Shown one piece after another: positions 1-11,243 of a stretch of DNA of 64,000 bases (position 1 is the first letter of the stretch; every line of letters starts with the position of its first letter). Where the stretch lies: positions 434,001 to 498,000 of the forward strand of contig CAVVST010000005.1 of NCBI GenBank assembly GCA_963750995.1. The letters run 5' to 3'. Position numbers and translations under genes: made by a program. The DNA is from CAVVST01 sp963750995 (GTDB lineage Bacteria; Acidobacteriota; Vicinamibacteria; Vicinamibacterales; UBA2999). The notes under the pieces were generated by a model. That model did no database searches and had not been told where the DNA came from. It worked only from the letters and a program-made list of their open reading frames with translations.

Positions 1-2
1 TC

Positions 3-2223
3 ACGTGCGTTGTTATCGCCGCCGCTCTTGGGTGGAGTGTTTCGGATGCGGTTGCCGACCCGCTCAATTGCAGTCTGTCGCAGTACAAGGCCGTCTCCGG
101 GCTCACAGCGGTTGCCGATGCCGCGACGCTCACGCTGACGTGGGACGGCGACCGGAACCAGGAGCTTCGTCTGCGGCTTGGGATCAGTGAGGGCACACCG
201 ACAATCCAGGAACTCGCGGTAAGGAGACGCGGCGGCGCGTGGGCGAGCCTCGCGGCCAACGTGACGCCCGAGTTTCGCGTTGTCTCCGGTATCCGCCGCA
301 TGGACAACCAGAGCCTCGAGGGATTGAGGAAGAACGGTATCACCACGATCACGAAGGAGATCTTCGACAAGTGGGGATGGGATACGTTCTGGGACGCGCC
401 GCTGCATGTCCCCGGCGACGAGGGAGATCTCAAGCGGCGGACGCCAGGCGTGCCGCGAAAGCCTGAAGAAGTCAAACGGGCCATGGCCGTTTACCGGGCA
501 CAGAGCTGTGAAGTCGTGACGGACGGTGCCCGGATCGACATCGTGTTTCCAGGCGTGAGCCTCGGCGTCTTCGCAGGCCGGCTTCAGTTCACCGTCTACA
601 AGGGCACCAACCTCATTCGCCAGGAAATCATTGCGAGCACGACGGAGTACCCAGTCGCGTACAAGTACGACGGCGGCCTCAAGGGGCTGTCGATTGGCCC
701 AGGTACACGCGTCTCGTGGCGCGATCCGGCGAACAACCCGCAGTCGTACTGGTTCGGCGGCGCGAACAACGAGCGGGAGTCGCCGCTGAAGACGAGGAAC
801 CGCGTCGTCATCGCCGAGCTCGGCAGGGCGGGATCGATCGCCGCGTTTCCACCGCCGCACAATTTTTTCTGGGCGCGCGAGAGCGCCCACAACCTCGGAT
901 ACAACTGGTATCGCAAGGACAGCGCCAGCTCATTCTCATTTGGCGTCCGCCAGGCTGAAAACGAAGAAGAAGTACGGATCCAGGGCAACTTTGCGCTCTA
1001 CACCGCGAGGCCTGGCACTGAACAGCACATGCCGGTTTTCTATTACGTGACCGCCGACGCCGCCGACGCCGCGCGCGAAGCGGTACTGGCGCTTCACCCG
1101 CGGCGATCGCTTCAAGTCGATCCCCGGCTACCAGGTGATGAACCACCACTATCACATGGCACTGGGAGCGCGCCTGCGGACGGCAGGGAGCGCGGATGCC
1201 GAGATCGAGGATCTTGCCGCGATCAGGGCGCTCGGCATCAACATCGTGAGTCCGATCGAGGCGGTCGGCTTGAACCCTGCGTCGGGAGAGGTTCGGCCCG
1301 ATACGCTGGAGATCCGGCGATTCCAGATCGAGGGCGCCCGCCGGCATTCGGACAAGGACTTCCTCGTGCTACCAAACGACGAGTTCTACGACAGCTTTTA
1401 CGGTGGACACACTGACCTCCTGTACTCACGTCACACGTATTGGCGGTACGGACGGAAGCCTGGTCAGCCACTCATGGAAGAGATCGCGCCATACGGCGCG
1501 GTGTACAACCTCGGATCCGCTGAGGACCTGCTCGAGATGGTCAAGCGTGAAAACATCCTCGTCTCCTACCCGCATCCGCGCTCGAAGAACAACACGGGAT
1601 TCCCGGACGGGTTCAAAGAGAAGGACTATTTCAAGGATCCGACTTTCCATAGCATCGGTTACCGGTGGGGGATGGGTATCGACCGCTCCGAACGCAGGCT
1701 GTGCGAGTACAGGTGCCTCACGCTGCTCGACGACATATCCAACTGGCAGGCCGACCTGCCGACCCCGCCGAAGTACCTGCTGGCGATCTCCGAAGTGCAG
1801 GAGCAGACCGCCCACGATGACATCTACGCCAGCGCGCCGGTGAGCTACCTGCACCTTGCGTCGCTGCCGACGCCGGACGACCCGACCCCCGTGCTCGACA
1901 CACTGAGGCGCGGGGACTACTTCGTCACGTCTGGCGAAGTGCTCATCCCCTCTTACTCGGTGCAGGGCACGAGCAGCCGGCGGACGATCGTGGCCGACGT
2001 GGAGTGGACATTCCCGCTCGACTTCGTGGAGGTGGTCTGGGGCGACGGGCAACGAACCGATCGGCAGATCATCTCGACCACCAGCCTGCCGGCGTTCGGG
2101 AGCAAGCGCTTCGAGATTCCGTTCGACGCGACCGGCAAAAAATGGGTGCGCTTCGCCGCGTGGGATACGGCCGGCAACGGTGCGGCCGTGCAACCAGTCA
2201 AGATCAACCTGCCCGTCAAGTAA
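3..2223 (+). CDS. Secreted metal-dependent hydrolase-like protein (5' partial, one frameshift)
   Basis: The reading frame is open from base 3, so the start lies just left of the window. The first visible residues look like the end of a signal peptide. The first half (to about base 1092) is a beta-rich region with no family I recognise. The second half, to the stop at 2223, has a His-rich 'NHHYHM' motif, an acidic 'NDEFYDS' segment followed by GGH, and 'SYPHPRSK', which together suggest a PHP- or CehA/McbA-like metal-binding fold. The C-terminus looks like a beta-sandwich. The two halves are in different frames. The join 'REAVLA' to 'FTRGDRF' works if one base at about 1093-1095 is removed, so this is one gene with a frameshift or a sequence error. 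The hydrolase assignment is tentative. Confidence 0.55.
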
Positions 2224-2227
2224 CTTC

Positions 2228-2262
2228 GCCCGCACCGGACGCTCGAGAAGCCCGGTGCGGGC
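2228..2262. terminator. Intergenic hairpin between convergent genes
   Basis: A perfect 11-bp inverted repeat (GCCCGCACCGG at 2228-2238, its complement at 2252-2262) with a 13-nt loop lies five bases after the upstream stop and ahead of the convergent receptor's stop. It is followed by a short T-containing stretch rather than a strong T run, so it is probably a shared or bidirectional terminator. Confidence 0.6.
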
Positions 2263-2281
2263 TGATCTTTGCTAGCAGAAA

Positions 2282-5200
2282 TTAGAAGTCAACCTGCGCC
2301 GAGATGCGGAAGATCCGCGGATCCTGAATTTCGGTCGCATACAGCCACTGTGGGCCGTAGCGGGTGTTGTATGCAGAGACCCCGCTGGCGTTCAGCAGGT
2401 TGAAGATGTCCACGCTCGGCACGACGCGGGTCCGGCCAAACGTGAAGCTCTTCCCCATGCGCAGGTCGACGCGGCGGAGGCGATCGCCGTAAAGCGAGCC
2501 TGGCTCCATCATCGGCAGCGTGACCGTCGCGTTCGCGCCAGCCGCCAGGCTCCGTCCGAGCGATGGGGCGATCTCGGCGTTGGTCGCGACGTACGACGTC
2601 GTAGACAAATCCGGCCCGGGCACGTCGAGGTAGATCGCGCTCATCTGCACGCCGCCCCACGGCAGCGGGTAGACGACGGTGCCTTTGAACTGCGTCAGGA
2701 ACGGCGGCTTCCGATCGCACCACTGCTCGGTCCACGTCGAAAAGCCGGTCGTCGGATTGATGTACGTACCCGGGTCGTCGATGACGAAGCACTGCTTGAC
2801 CCGCGAGCGCCCCGTGCTCGTCCCGCCGCTCACGCGAAGGCCTCCGGCCAGACGCGCATTGAAGCCGACGTCCACGCCGTTATAGGTCTTGGAAATCTCG
2901 CCAGGGAAATTCTCGGCATACGTCGCGAAGGACTGACCCTGGCCGAACCTGTTCGGGTTGATGTCGTAGAAGCCACAGACCTGGCTGCCACCGCCGCCCG
3001 GCAGGCGCTGGTCGGCCGGAAGGGTGAGGCAATATGGCGAGTAGTCGGCCGGCGTGACCAGCAGGTTGTCGACATATCCGGCCGCAAGCGCAATGTTGCC
3101 GGACTCGAAGGCGAAGTTGCCTCCCTTGCGGCGGAAATACCCCATGTCCACCGACACTCCCGGCAACAGCTCGCGCTGGATAGAGACGCTGGTTTCCCAG
3201 TTGTACCCGCGCACGCCGTAGCCTTCGAGCATCTTCGAGTCGAATGTCGTCGCGCTCGCGTTGTTCTTCCCGAAGTTGACGTTCGACAACGCGCCGCATT
3301 CCCCGTTGGCGCCTGTATTGTTGAAATCGCAGTCGGGCACGAAGTCCCCGTTGCGATCCGTGAACGTCCGCGTCGCGGTGAGGACTGATCGCGCGATCGG
3401 GTTGTTCGCCTGCGCGAGCTGGATCGACTGGCCCTGCGGATATTTGCCCACGGTAAACTTCACGGCGGTCTTGCCGTCACCGAGGAGATCGTAGGAGAGA
3501 CCGAACCGCGGTGAAATGTCGTTCCAGTTGACGACACCCTCGCCTTCGAACTCACGCGCCGGCACGAAGCGATTGCCCTCCACCCGTGTGGCGCGGTTAC
3601 TGGACTCCAGGTGATCGTAGCGAACGCCGAGGTTGAGCGTGGCACGGCCGATCGACCACTGGTCCTGGGCGTGAATGCCGATGTCCGCGTTCAACCTGGT
3701 CAGGTACGTGACCGGCGCGAAGAGGGAGATCGAGGTCGGCACCCCGTTGCGCAGGGAGACCGTATAGCCACCGTTGCGCTCCTGCACCTCTTCCCGGTTG
3801 CCGAAATTGTCGTCGAAACCGAACTTGAACGCGTGGCTGCCGGTGACATAACTCACCGCGGCGCGGACCTTGTAGTTCAGGCTCGCCGCGAAGATGCCAT
3901 AGAGCTGGGCGGCACGGTAGTTGATGCCCGTGGACAGCTCCCGCGCGGCGATGTTGTTCGGATTCCATGGGTTGGCGCCGGAGAAGAGCTCCTCGTCCTC
4001 CTGCCGGTACTGGGGCAACGTGCCGTCCAGACGAGTGACGCCGGCTTCGAGCAGGAGGCGGTTGGTCGACGGCGACTTCCAGGTCACCTGCACCAGGTTG
4101 TTCGGGCGGATCGGCGACCAGGTCGTCGCCTCTGGCGTGGTCGTCCTGCCAAAGTTCCGGTAATAGTGCGTGAAAGGCTGGTAGTCGAAGAAGCCGCTGA
4201 CCTTGTGCTTCTGCGAGGCCTGCCACGTCAAACGAATAGCCTTGCTGTCGCTCTTCACCTTGCCGAGCGCCGGCCGGTTGAGATCCGGCTCGTACACCCA
4301 GGAGTTCGGGTCCTTGCTGTAGTACATCCCGGTGGAGTACCTGCGTCGTACCCCAGTTGCGGTAGGCGCCCCAGAACCACACCTTGTTCTGAACGATCGG
4401 TCCGCCCCCCGCCGGGTTCCAATCCCACTGCGCCTTCAGCCCGCTCAGTCTCACGCCCTGGGCCCTCAGCTCGTCATTGAGATTGTCTCCCTGCATGCTG
4501 CCGTTGTTGTATGCGCCGTTGAAGGTGGCAGCGAAGGTGTTTCCACCATCCCTCGGAATGACGTTGGTCGTGATGCTGGCCATTTGCGACTCGGCGCCCG
4601 CGGCGCCGGTGGTGACCGTCACCTCCTGCGTCATGCCCTGGTTCGGGTAGTAGAAGAACGCTCCGCCTCCCGAGTTGTTCATGTTGCGGATGTCGAACCC
4701 GTCGATCGTCATCAGCGCTTCGAATTGCTCGCTGCCGTGCACGACGAGACCGTTGATGGCGGGGCCGGTCGCGGCCGCCGTGGCGATGTTCGACTGCACA
4801 GCCGGGATGAACACGGCATAGCTCGTGGGCATACGGGTCGTCGGGATCGCGTCCATCACTTCCTTCGAGAACGTCGTGCCAGCCGCGGTACGCTGCACGT
4901 CAACGACCGGGCTTTCGCCCGTGACCGTAACCGTTTCCTCGAGGCCGCCGACGCTCATCTGCGCGTTGACGGTCGCGGTAAAGGTCGCCGGCAGCGACAG
5001 GCCTTCGCGCACGACGCTCTTGAACCCGGGCAGGGTGAAGGTGACGTTGTAGAGGCCCGGGCGCAGGTCGACGAGCTGGAACCGCCCGCTTCCGTCGGTG
5101 GTGACGGTGCGCACCTTTTCGATGAGCGCAGGACTGGAGGCCTCGACCGTCACGCCAGGGAGCACGGCGTTGCTGGCGTCGGTGACGACACCCGCGATCG

Positions 5201-5324
5201 AGCTCTGGGCGAAGCCGGCAGCCGGTGTGAGCACCAGGAATGCCAATGCCACAATCCCGGGGAACGCCGACCACCGCGGGCGGCGCTGGAGGAGCCATCG
5301 TGAAACCTGCATGCTAAGCGTCAT
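2282..5324 (-). CDS. TonB-dependent receptor, carboxypeptidase-regulatory-like (one frameshift)
   Basis: Large outer-membrane receptor of about 1000 residues, expected to import a bulky ligand using TonB energy. Segments: signal peptide ending 'AAGFAQ', a carboxypeptidase-regulatory-like beta-sandwich ('SIAGVVTDASNAVLPGVTVE'), a plug region ('SVGGLEETVTVTGESPVVDV'), then a long beta-barrel ending in Phe as in BAM-recognised barrels. The ATG at 5324 is chosen because a GAGGG lies about 11 nt upstream. The frame changes near 4340: 'WGTTQ' continues as 'YSTGMYYSKDPNSW' in the next frame, so one base is probably missing or extra. Cys residues in 'PDCDFNN', 'NGECG' and 'EQWCDRK' match Cys positions in the other receptors here. 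Ligand unknown. Confidence 0.85.
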
Positions 5325-5512
5325 GTGAAATCTACCCTCTCTGGGAGTAACCAGTGCCAACGCAGACAAATCGAGCACGTGCACGGGCGACTCGCTCGAC
5401 CCACAATCCCCATTGCGACGGTGGCTTGAACGGGGCGCGTGAAGACGTCGGGGTCGGAGATCGTCGCCTCATACAGAATGTGATCGCGATCGATTTCGAG
5501 TATTCGAGCCAC
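5321..5512 (-). pseudogene. FamA gene fragment
   Basis: A 63-codon open stretch encodes 'YEATISDPDVFTRP', the signature of the secreted FamA proteins found intact elsewhere in the window (for example 9105-9922 and 25265-26120). Similarity stops at once on both sides: there is no signal peptide, no upstream Cys motif and no C-terminal part. It lies directly upstream of the TonB receptor start and is probably a relic of a FamA gene once next to it. Confidence 0.45.
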
Positions 5513-6000
5513 CCCTCAGGATGACGTCCCTCGAAGTGGATGCTCCGTAGGGCGTGCGCGCACTGGTAACAGATCGCCGCTGCCCCGCGGTCCTGCGCGA
5601 TTTAAAACGGATACGGCATGTCGCTGGCGCGCGGCACCCCGGCATGTGGCAGCTCACCGTCGTCAGATCTTCGGTCGCACGCGAAGGTCGGCCAACTCAG
5701 CGGCCCTACCGTAACGAATGAAAGCCGGTGTGTCAACCCAGCCTCACCGAAGTGTCAAGCGAAATAGCGATGTCCCTTTTCAATAAGAAATGCCTGTGGA
5801 AGCTCGTGGAAAACGGTTCTGTAGTTTTCCAAGGAGCGGTGGGCGCGTGCTTTGCGCCCGATCAGATTCCGAGGAGCTCTGGACCAAGAAGTCAGGGGAG
5901 CCGCAGGAAGAACTTCGGCGCGTGCGGACCGAAGTGTTACCTATGTCCCCGGCCGGAATAATCCGTTACCCATGTCTCCGGAATGGACCCCAGTGTGAAA
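5513..6000. other. Non-coding region with decayed mobile-element-like repeats
   Basis: No convincing gene. Two near-identical 17-mers (GTTACCTATGTCCCCGG at 5936-5952 and GTTACCCATGTCTCCGG at 5965-5981, two mismatches) repeat directly 29 bp apart. From memory, such GTTACC-ATGTC-CCGG blocks occur beside transposase genes, but no transposase reading frame remains here. The open frames across 5728-6071 have no recognisable protein features. Confidence 0.35.
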
Positions 6001-6044
6001 TGGAGGCGCCGTCCGGATTTGAACCGGAGATGGAGGTTTTGCAG
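6001..6044 (-). other. tRNA-Cys 3' fragment, putative attachment-site remnant (copy 1)
   Basis: Read on the minus strand, this is the 3' half of a tRNA-Cys: anticodon loop CTGCAAA (anticodon GCA), the 3' side of the anticodon stem, a 4-nt variable loop, a TCCGG/CCGGA T-stem with loop TTCAAAT, a 3' acceptor strand CGGCGCC, discriminator T and encoded CCA. The 5' half is absent: bases 5' of the anticodon loop cannot pair with the stem. An identical 44-nt fragment lies at 23189-23232 in the same orientation. Breakage exactly at the anticodon loop is typical of integrase crossover in a tRNA gene. Confidence 0.75.
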
Positions 6045-6525
6045 GCAGGGCCGGAAACGCTAAGTTGTTGACTCGTCTTGCTCGCTGGTCGGCCCTCCCC
6101 CTCCTTTTTGCCTGGTGGTTGGGCGCTATTGTTCCCACGTCCCCGGGGCAGAAGGTACAAAAACCTCTGCGCTCCGCAAACGAGGACGGTCGTGCCATAA
6201 CTCAGTCGAACCAGCAACCCTCCGGTTAATTGGTTGACGTACGTTTGGCGACTCCTTTCGGCGTGGACCCAGGGTGCGACGAGACCACTAGCCCGTGCCA
6301 GCGCTGTCGCAACCACGGTCGCGATGGCGGCTCGCCGGGTTGTGTTCAGGCTTGCCATACCGGCCGAAAGTATAAGGTCCGGCGTCGGCCGTCTTGACTC
6401 GCATGCGTTGCAGCCGGATGATACGCGCCTCGGTAACCCCCACGCTCATTGACGCGCTGCTTCGGCATGCGTGGATCCCCGACGCCTGACGTGCAGCGCC
6501 TTCACCGCTCAAGAGGTGCACCACC
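6045..6525. other. Non-coding stretch; proximal part repeats at 23233-23337
   Basis: Bases 6045-6145 resemble 23233-23337 imperfectly (shared blocks such as CTGGTCGGCC and GTTCCCACGT), so similarity extends about 100 bp past the tRNA fragment on the same side in both copies. This may be the end of an integrative element. The rest, up to the next gene, contains nothing I recognise. Confidence 0.4.
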
Positions 6526-7706
6526 ATGAGTGTCCTGACCTACGGAAGGAACTGCGACACGGCGGGCAGGGATGTGGCGAACGGCCGCTCACGACGACAG
6601 TTTCTCGCGGGCCTCGCCGCCATCGGCGCCGCGGCATGTTCCTCAAACGGGAGTGGTGGGGAGTCGGCGGCGGCGCCCCAACCGAGCCAGCTCCACGGTC
6701 CAGGGCGGACGGCGTATCGATGTCCACCACCACTACGGCCCTCCCGGGTGGGTAAGAATCCTCAGCGACCACAAAGCGCTGGCGGCGCCGTGGAAGGATT
6801 GGACGCTCGCGCGCGCCATCGAGGACATGGACAAGGCCGGCGTCGAGACGTGGAATCTCGTCGATCACGACCCCTGGCGTGTACTTCGCCGAGGGATTCG
6901 GCAACGGATTGGCGCTAAACGTGAGGGTGAACAACGACGCGCGCGCGCTCGCGCGAGAGTGCAACGAGTTCGGCGCCCGCATGAAGGCCGACTACCCGGG
7001 CCGCTTCGGCATCTGGGCGTCGCTGCCGCTTCCCGACGTCGATGTCAGCCTCCGCGAGATCAATCCGCGCTCGATACGCTGAAGTGCGACGGGATCTGCA
7101 TGCTGACGAGCATCTGGTAGTCGGTACCTTGGCGATCCATCGTTCGTGCCGGTCATGGAGGAGCTCAACCGTCGGAAGGCGGTCCTCTACACGCATCCCC
7201 AGGTGGGCCCATGCTGCCGCCAGCCGATCCGATCAAGGATGGTTTCCTGGGGCCGACGACGCTCGAATACAGCCAGGACACGGCGCGCGCGATTGCCAGC
7301 TGGGTCGACAGCGGCAACGCCGAGCGGTTTCCCGACATTCCGGTGATCTTCTCGCACGGCGGCGGCAACATCTGGGGCCAGCGGTTCGTCAGCGGCGAGA
7401 TCGGCTCGCGCCCGAGCGCCCTGGGCACAGGCGGGAAGTACGGACCGAAGCTGACGATCCTGCGGCGGTTCTACTACGACATCGCGCAGATCTCCCACTT
7501 CGTGCACCTGCAGAACCTGAAAACGCTCGTCGGCGTTCCCCAGATTGTTCTGGGCTCTGACCATCCATGGTAGGCCAGCCGGCAGATTAGTTCAGGATGT
7601 GATCGACATGGTGGCAGATGGCCTGTTCACGGCAGAGGACGAAGCCGCCATTGGCCGCAGCAATGTGCTCCGGTTGTTACCGCATCTGAACAAGGCGACG
7701 ACGTAG
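6526..7706 (+). pseudogene. Tat-exported amidohydrolase family 2 protein, multiply frameshifted
   Basis: Relative of the ACMSD/amidohydrolase-2 family, a metal-dependent TIM barrel that hydrolyses or decarboxylates cyclic acids. A twin-arginine signal ('RSRRQFLAGLAAIGAAAC') includes a lipobox-like Cys. Metal-site motifs appear in order across frames: 'RRIDVHHH', 'VLYTHP', 'PVIFSHGGG' and 'GSDHPW'. The frame changes near 6700, 6875, 7060, 7125, 7210 and 7570, each time with motifs continuing in order, and the last segment ends in a stop at 7704-7706. The full-length design resembles the intact gene at 58713-59828. Six interruptions make it a pseudogene as written, but uniform single-base errors would look the same. 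Confidence 0.7.
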
Positions 7707-7790
7707 GTGCCGGCCCGCCAGGGATCGTCCTGGAGTCAGGGTCGAGCCCAAATCGCACAACTCCACGCGCTGTTGATTATCATTGGCGCC

Positions 7791-9108
7791 ATGCGACACC
7801 TCTTGTCCGGCTTGCTGCTTGCGCTCACGATGGCCTGGGTGGCGCGGCTCACCCCGCCGGTCAGGCGGGCGTCCCACAGCCGGTTTCGGCGACCGCCTCC
7901 GGTCCGTTCGGGACGCCACGGCTGGTGCTGACGGGACCCGTCCCGCGTACGGCGGATGGCCGGCCCGATCTGCGCGGCCACTGGAACTCGCCGCCGCTTA
8001 CCAATTCAAACATGCTCGAAGAGCACCCGGCGGGCTTCGGCATCCAGGCCGGCCGGAGCGTCGTCGTCGATCCGCCCGGTGGGATCATTCCCTACCAGCC
8101 GTGGGCGCTGGCGCGGCGGAACGAGAACCGCAAGTCCGAGAGCGCGTACCTCGACAACGAAGGCCGCTGCTTCCCGTCCGGCGTGCCGCGAATCATGCTC
8201 TTCAGCTTTCAGATCGAATACGCGGCCAACGACATCCTGCTGCTGTTCGAGTACGTGCATGGGACACGCACCATTCACATGGATCGCGGCACTCATCTGC
8301 CCGCGTGGTATCGCAGCTTTTTCGGCGACTCCATCGGCCGCTGGGACGGCGACACGCTGGTCGTGGAGACGGCGAACCTGAACGGCAAGTACCTGGCTCG
8401 GGCTCGGCGGCGATTTCCTCAGCGACGCGGCCACGGTCGTGGAGCGCTTCTCGATGCCCGACCCCAACACGCTGGCATGGGAGGCCACCATCACCGACCC
8501 GAAGGTTTTCACGCGGCCGTGGACGTGGCGCTGGAACCGCCCATATGTCCGCGGCACATGGACTGAGATTCCCGAGAACCACTGTCACGAGGGAAACAGC
8601 GACCTCGCGATTCTCAAGAACACGTATGACGCGTCGCGCGCAGCCGCCGCGTCGGGGACCGCGGCGGCCGCCGCGCCCCGCCGCGAGATGCCCGTCGGAC
8701 AGGGCCCCTTCTCGGGCCGATGGATTTACGACGTGCAGGCGAGCGGCCAGCAGGACGGTGGGACGGCGCTCCCGAGCGAGCTCCGGCTCGCACGGACGGC
8801 CGACGAGCTGCACCTCCTGGGGTTGACGGAGCGGCAGGATCCGACCGAGGGCGTCTACAAACTGGACGGCAGCGAGGTGCGCGTCACCGTCTGGTACGGC
8901 GATCACGGCGACGGGCAGAGCGCGGGTGGAAGGCGACACCATCGTGGTCACGAGCAGGCGCACGTTCACGTTGCCGTTCGGTGATGAGGTCGTCGTCGAT
9001 TTGAGTGACGTGTACACCGTCACGGGCGACGTGTTGACCGTTCAGCGAAGACAAACCGCTGGCGGCGGGACCAGCGCCGCCAAAGGTGTTTACAACCGAG
9101 TGCGATGA
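7791..9108 (+). pseudogene. FamA secreted protein with extra C-terminal beta domain (frameshifted)
   Basis: The start at 7791 gives a signal-peptide-like 'MRHLLSGLLLALTMAW'. FamA landmarks follow: 'GRPDLRGHWN', 'GRCFPSGVPR', 'SIGRWDGDTLVVETANLNGK', 'ATITDPKVFTRPW' and a late Cys motif 'ENHCHEGN'. About 130 residues of a second, beta-rich domain come after an Ala-rich linker, making this longer than most FamA members. Frames change near 7855, 8398 and 8925. Its TGA overlaps the ATG of the next FamA gene (ATGATGA at 9105), which implies translational coupling. Function unknown; export to the periplasm is inferred. Confidence 0.65.
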
Positions 9109-9922
9109 TGACCGTTCCCATTCGATACATCACAGCAACGCTTCTGCTCCTCGTCGCGTCCCTCTGGACGGCAGCGGGGGCGCAGGGGCCTTCGCGCGGG
9201 CAGACGCAGGGATACGTGGCGCCTCCGACGGGCCAGCCCGATCTCCAAGGCGTCTGGCGCGTGGAGAATCTCGCCCGGTATGACGTCGAAGCGCACGCGG
9301 CGCGACCTGGCATTCCCGCCAGTCGCGGAGTGGTCGTCGATCCGCCGGACGGCAGGATTCCGTACAGACCGGAGGCGCTTCAGAAGCGCGACGAGAACTT
9401 CAGGAACAGCCGGAATCCCGACCCGTGGAAGAGCGCCGATCCGTATCACAAGTGCTACAGCCCCGGCGTGCCGCGACTCACCTATCTCGGATGGCCGTTC
9501 CAGATCTACCAGACCCCGAAGGGACGTCGTCTTCCTCTACGAGTGGATGCATCAGCGGCGGATCGCGTACTACGACATGAAGGGCCGGCAGGCCGCCGAA
9601 GGCGCGGCGTTGTGGAACGGCGATTCCCGTGCACGTTGGGAGGGCAACACGCTCGTCGTCGACGTGACGAATTTCAACGACCTCACATGGTTCGACATGG
9701 CAGGCAACTATCACAGTGACGCGCTGCACGTCGTCGAACGCTACACCAAGGTCGACGACAACACGCTCGACTACGAAGTGACGATCGAAGACCCGAAGGT
9801 CTTCACACGTCCGTGGACGATGAAGCTGCCGATTCGTCGGCAGACCGAGCCGTTATACGAGGTACGAGTGCCACGTGCTGCTCGACGAGCTGGGGATCGC
9901 CCTCACCTGGCCGCGCCATTAA
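9105..9922 (+). pseudogene. FamA secreted protein (two frameshifts)
   Basis: Second of two tandem FamA genes, starting inside the stop codon of the first. It has a signal peptide ('TATLLLLVASLWTAAGAQ'), then 'GQPDLQGVWRVENLARYD', 'HKCYSPGVPRLTYLGW', 'ARWEGNTLVVDVTNFND', 'YEVTIEDPKVFTRPWTMKLP' and a C-terminal 'YECHVLLDELG'. The frame changes near 9527 and 9860, and the last frame stops at 9920-9922. The order of motifs and the two conserved Cys match the other FamA members, so the original protein was probably about 270 residues. Function unknown. Confidence 0.7.
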
Positions 9923-9976
9923 CCCGTGCGAGAATTCCGGACGGGATTCAGCTAGCGGCGCACGACCAACCTGCCG

Positions 9977-11135
9977 CTATGTCGTCGGAGGGCCGCCCTG
10001 CGGCAAGAAGCGCTCGCTGTTCCCGCGATACACCCGTTCGAGCTCCTGCGCATCGAAGCTCGCCGATGCGGCGAGTCCTTGGACGTGGTCGACCATGGTG
10101 CTGTAGGGGAAGTCGGTCCCGAAGACGATCTGATCGAGACCGACGACCTGCTTGAGCGCCGTCATCGCGACGGGATTCGCGGTCTGCGCCGTGTCGTAGT
10201 AGAAACGCCGCAGCTGATCGAGCCGCGAGTCACGCTCGGCCGGCTTCTTCAGCACGTCCGCGAGGTCGCCGTCGTTGCCCACAATGCGCTCGACGAGAAA
10301 CGGCACGGTGCCGCCGGCATGCGAGAAGATCCAGCGGATGTCGCGGAACCTGTTCGGCGCGTCGTTGACGATGAGGCTCATAATCATCCGCGTCGTGTCG
10401 GTGCCGTATTCGATCACGTTAGGGATGAGCTTCGGGATGATGCCGATGCAGCAGGCCGCGTCGGTCGGGTGAGTATACACGGTGACCCTGCGGCGGTTCA
10501 GCTCCTCGAGCAGCGGTACGAACGCGGGATCGCCGATGTACTTGTCGGCGTAGCTCGTGCGGCAGGAAGGCGCCGCCGGCTTTCAGCGTGTCGAGCGCGT
10601 ACTCCAGTTCCTTCAGGCTGGCATCGAGGTCGGGCATCGGCAGCGACGCCATCAGGACGAAGCGTCCCGGATAATCGGCGGCCATCTTCGTGCCGTATCG
10701 TTCGCCTCACGCGCCAGGCGCCGGATCGATTCGGCGGCCTGTGCTGGCGTGACGCCGCGCTGCTTCAGACGGTCGGGCGTGAAGGCGCCTCCGGCCTGCC
10801 CCGTCGATATGAGCGAGGTGGCCGTCCCCGATTTGTCCATCGCCTCGATCGTTTCGCCGGCGTCCATCCTTTCCGCGCGTTCGGCACGAGGTTGGCCGCC
10901 TCGAGCTCCTTGAACCAGCCGGGAGAGGTGAGAAGTGGTGGTGGACATCGATCCGGCGGCCCGCGGCCACATCCATGAGGCCGCCTGCCGCCGAAGGCTG
11001 GCCGGTCGCGGCCGGGGCCGCTGCCTGCTCGGGCGCGGATCCGCCACAATGCGCGAGAAACGCACCGGCGCCGGCGGCCGCAATTCCCGTGAGAAATCGA
11101 CGACGGTCATACGTACGTGGGTCAGTCATCGCCAC
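9977..11135 (-). pseudogene. Tat-lipoprotein amidohydrolase family 2 protein, multiply frameshifted
   Basis: Near-copy of the intact gene at 58713-59828; large blocks match with few changes (for example 'STGQAGGAFTPDRL' and 'YTHPTDAACCIGI'). It has a Tat motif ('YDRRRFLTGIAAAGAGAFL') and a lipobox Cys ('LAHC'). The metal-site motifs 'RRIDVHHH', 'VYTHP', 'WIFSHAGG' and 'VFGTDFPYS' are all present but spread over three frames, with at least four changes between about 10930 and 10480. The last 504 bases are one clean frame. The protein would be a membrane-anchored periplasmic hydrolase or decarboxylase. It is convergent with the FamA pair to its left. Confidence 0.75.
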
Positions 11136-11243
11136 CTCGCTATAGGGAGCACACCGTAACTGCCGCCACTCCCACCGTCAAGGTCATTTGGTTGCCCCGG
11201 CGGCGGCAGACGCGTACGATGGCCACACCCTCCAGGAGGCTCG

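Noticed and set aside
6001..6044. Functional tRNA-Cys gene
   Set aside because: The 5' half cannot be found: bases before the anticodon loop do not pair with the 3' anticodon stem and no D-arm or 5' acceptor strand is present. The same holds at 23189-23232.
5941..6358. Small proteins encoded over the tRNA fragments (sharing KPPSPVQIRTAPP)
   Set aside because: The shared peptide is only the translation of the tRNA-Cys 3' end and not a protein motif.
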